From: Thermodesulfovibrio sp.
GTDB lineage: Bacteria; Nitrospirota; Thermodesulfovibrionia; Thermodesulfovibrionales; JdFR-85
Length of the DNA stretch: 8,235 bases
Assembly: GCA_027050975.1 (NCBI GenBank)
Contig: JALUAR010000214.1
Coordinates: forward strand, 2,149-10,383
Direction: 5' to 3'
In this document: piece by piece, positions 6,710 through 8,235 of the stretch
Layout of the letters: each line of letters opens with the position of its first letter
Position numbering within the stretch: the first letter of the stretch is position 1
The notes under the pieces: model-generated
The model's input: only the letters and a program-made list of their open reading frames with translations
Database searches by the model: none
What the model was told of the DNA's origin: nothing
Position numbers and translations under genes: made by a program

Positions 6710-8082
6710 TGAAAAAACGTAAGAAGTACATGATATCACAAGAAACTGTAGCAGATAGTGGAACCACTATTATCAATTTGAATAATCCTTTTTCTCAAGA
6801 GCGATTGAATGAGATTTTCAAGATATCGGTATCTAATCCTGATAGGATTATTTCTCGGGAAAGTAGTATCTTGGAATTTAAAGAATCATTCGGATGGAAG
6901 AGCTTGCCTAAATATTTGAAAACATGTGCTGCATTCGCAAATACAAAAGGGGGCTATCTTGTCTTTGGAATTGGCAGGAAACCACATAAACTTTTAGGCC
7001 TCTCTGGACCACGTCTTAAGGCGTTTGAGGATATTGAACCGGAGAAACTATCTGGCTATCTAAATGACTACTTTGCACCAGAGATTAAATGGGATATACA
7101 TGAGTATGAACTAAATGGGAAAATATATGGAATTTTGTATGTTTATGAATCCAAAAACAAGCCGGTTGTTTGTAAAAAAGACGCTGATAATGTTTTAAAA
7201 GAAGGGGATATCTACTATCGATATAGAGGACGATCAGAACGTATTAAATATCCTGAACTAATGAGTATACTTGATGAGAAAAGAAAGAATGAACAGGCTC
7301 TATGGATGCAACACATTGAGAAGATAGCAAAGATTGGTGTCAACGAGGTAGGAATATTTGATTTTTCTACTGGAAAAGTTAGCGGTAGCGCTGGTTCTTT
7401 CGTTATAGATGAATCTCTCCTTAGTCAACTTGCGTTCATTAAAGAAGGGGAATTTTCTGAAGTCAAAGGTAAACCGACTATCAAAATTATAGGTGAAGCA
7501 AAAGTCATAGATGGCTCTATAGGGACGGTCAAAAGAAAGATTATCAAAACAAAAGGCATAAGGCTACCAGATATTGTCTTAGCATTTCTAAAACAAGAGG
7601 AGGTAGCAGAACCGATTGAATATATTAAACAAATATGTTTTGAAACAACAGGATTTTTACCTGTTTATTATTTTATTCAATTGTCAGGGCTAACCAAAGA
7701 CCATATTATTGAAGAGATTAACTCTGTGGTTAGTCGTTCACCAGCCAAAAAGAAGTTGCTTGAACGCTTGAAAGGAAATACCAATCAATCACTGCCAAAA
7801 CCTGGTAGTAAATCAGAGGTAGCTATCAAAAAATTTTCCTATATGGAAATGCTTAAACAACATAACGTAAATCAAGAAATTTATGGCAAGAATCTTGAGT
7901 ATTGTCTGCAGGCTATTCGGATGCTTACTGTTTCGGAAATAAAAAAACATTCTAAATATCTTCGAGAGTTACTACGGATTTGGTTCAATAAGTACTATTC
8001 ATCATCTACTGGAACAACTGCTGATAATTTGCGAAGGGCAATTTGCTGGATCGATGAAGCTATGTATGGAGTAAAGCAATGA
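6709..8082 (+). CDS. AlbA_2 (Schlafen-type) domain protein with uncharacterised C-terminal region, 457 aa
   Basis: An AlbA_2 domain spans about 45-215. ESSILEFKE (51-59) is the hallmark ExxxLEFK opening, followed by AAFANTKGGYLVFGIG (74-89) and the closing YYRYRGRSERIKY strand. The family is often called putative ATP-binding or transcriptional regulator, and Schlafen-related members can be RNases, but biochemical function is mostly unproven. The remainder has a segment at about 284-360 (from GIRLPDIVLAFL to KKKLLERL) that I think recurs in longer AlbA_2 proteins, then a helical basic tail. No membrane segment is seen. I chose the ATG at 6709 because it overlaps the hsdS stop as TAATG, indicating re-initiation; ATG 6730 is an alternative. 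AlbA_2 genes are recurrent passengers of type I R-M loci, so an accessory or regulatory defence role is inferred. Confidence 0.85.
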   Translation: MKKRKKYMISQETVADSGTTIINLNNPFSQERLNEIFKISVSNPDRIISRESSILEFKESFGWKSLPKYLKTCAAFANTKGGYLVFGIGRKPHKLLGLSGPRLKAFEDIEPEKLSGYLNDYFAPEIKWDIHEYELNGKIYGILYVYESKNKPVVCKKDADNVLKEGDIYYRYRGRSERIKYPELMSILDEKRKNEQALWMQHIEKIAKIGVNEVGIFDFSTGKVSGSAGSFVIDESLLSQLAFIKEGEFSEVKGKPTIKIIGEAKVIDGSIGTVKRKIIKTKGIRLPDIVLAFLKQEEVAEPIEYIKQICFETTGFLPVYYFIQLSGLTKDHIIEEINSVVSRSPAKKKLLERLKGNTNQSLPKPGSKSEVAIKKFSYMEMLKQHNVNQEIYGKNLEYCLQAIRMLTVSEIKKHSKYLRELLRIWFNKYYSSSTGTTADNLRRAICWIDEAMYGVKQ

Positions 8083-8235
8083 TATCGACATCAATTGAAC
8101 TTGGTGACTTTAAAGCCTTTGCTGAAACACCCGCAGATATATTATTATTAGAGGTCGGAATGGGCGGGCGGCTTGATTGCACAAATGTAATTGAAAACCC
8201 TCTGGCAACAATTATAAACCGTATATCCCTAGACC
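8079..8235 (+). CDS. Partial ORF running off the window: ATPase-like N-terminus joined in frame to a FolC fragment
   Basis: The ATG overlaps the AlbA_2 stop as ATGA and has GGAG (8068-8071) 7 nt upstream, so it looks like the true start of the next operon gene. The frame is open for 52 codons to the window end. The first ~17 residues (MISTSIELGDFKAFAET) resemble the start of RecF/OLD-like or DUF3696-type AAA ATPases, where IELxxFKAF precedes the Walker A loop. No Walker A follows. From about residue 17 the sequence matches folylpolyglutamate synthase instead. The ATPase reading rests on a short motif and is tentative. The joint could be a genuine fusion, a recombination scar, or a contig-end assembly error. 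Confidence 0.6.
   Translation, partial: MISTSIELGDFKAFAETPADILLLEVGMGGRLDCTNVIENPLATIINRISLD
8127..8235 (+). pseudogene. folC: folC-like fragment (folylpolyglutamate/dihydrofolate synthase), lacking the N-terminal ATP-binding part
   Basis: PADILLLEVGMGGRLDCTN and the following residues to IINRISLD match the conserved FolC segment usually written LEVGLGGRLDATN...ITxIxLDH, part of the Mur-ligase-like core that adds glutamate to folates. An alanine of the GRLDATN motif is Cys here. Normal FolC has over 100 residues before this point, including the GTNGKGS P-loop. There is no room for them here because the AlbA_2 gene ends at 8082. The PADxLLLEVGMGG style recalls alphaproteobacterial FolC proteins, unlike the rest of the window, but this is an impression. 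The gene continues past the window. Confidence 0.75.

Overview
The window reads as a piece of a defence island in a bacterium that uses sigma-54. It carries one complete type I restriction-modification (R-M) operon on the + strand. I cannot name the organism. The moderate base composition, the Fis-type sigma-54 activator and a near-consensus -24/-12 promoter fit a Gram-negative lineage such as a delta-type proteobacterium or Nitrospirota, but this is only an impression. No tRNA, rRNA, CRISPR array, transposase or integrase is visible.

Region 1 (1-756) is regulatory. It opens inside a sigma-54 enhancer-binding protein (bEBP), of which the last 205 codons are present (late AAA+ motifs plus a Fis-type helix-turn-helix). 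Two 16-bp copies of a CAAC-N3-GGTTGAA dyad, exactly 21 bp apart, overlap the end of this gene. A plausible IHF site follows, and then a sigma-54 promoter matching all but one position of the extended consensus (701-717, predicted start near 728). This is the textbook order of enhancer, IHF bend and -24/-12 box, and it points into the operon.

Region 2 (757-8082) is the operon: a 91-residue staphylococcal-nuclease-like protein, hsdR (TTG start), hsdM, a small chimeric ORF whose N-terminus looks like a Fic-protein N-terminal domain, hsdS with two target-recognition domains, and an AlbA_2/Schlafen-type protein. Gaps are 12 and 9 nt for the first two junctions. The later junctions overlap (ATGA, ATGA, TAATG), so the genes are probably one translationally coupled transcript. 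HsdS guides HsdM to modify adenines and HsdR to translocate and cut. The nuclease and AlbA_2 proteins are likely accessory defence factors of unproven role.

Region 3 (8079-8235) begins like the next coupled gene: a good RBS, an ATGA overlap and an N-terminus typical of RecF/OLD-like ATPases. After about 17 codons it turns in frame into the core of folylpolyglutamate synthase (FolC) without that protein's ATP-binding N-terminus. This is either an illegitimate recombination junction or an assembly chimera.

The most interesting proposal is that a complete type I R-M operon, with a small nuclease as its first gene, is under sigma-54/bEBP control. The activator gene lies immediately upstream and its probable enhancer is built into its own 3' end.
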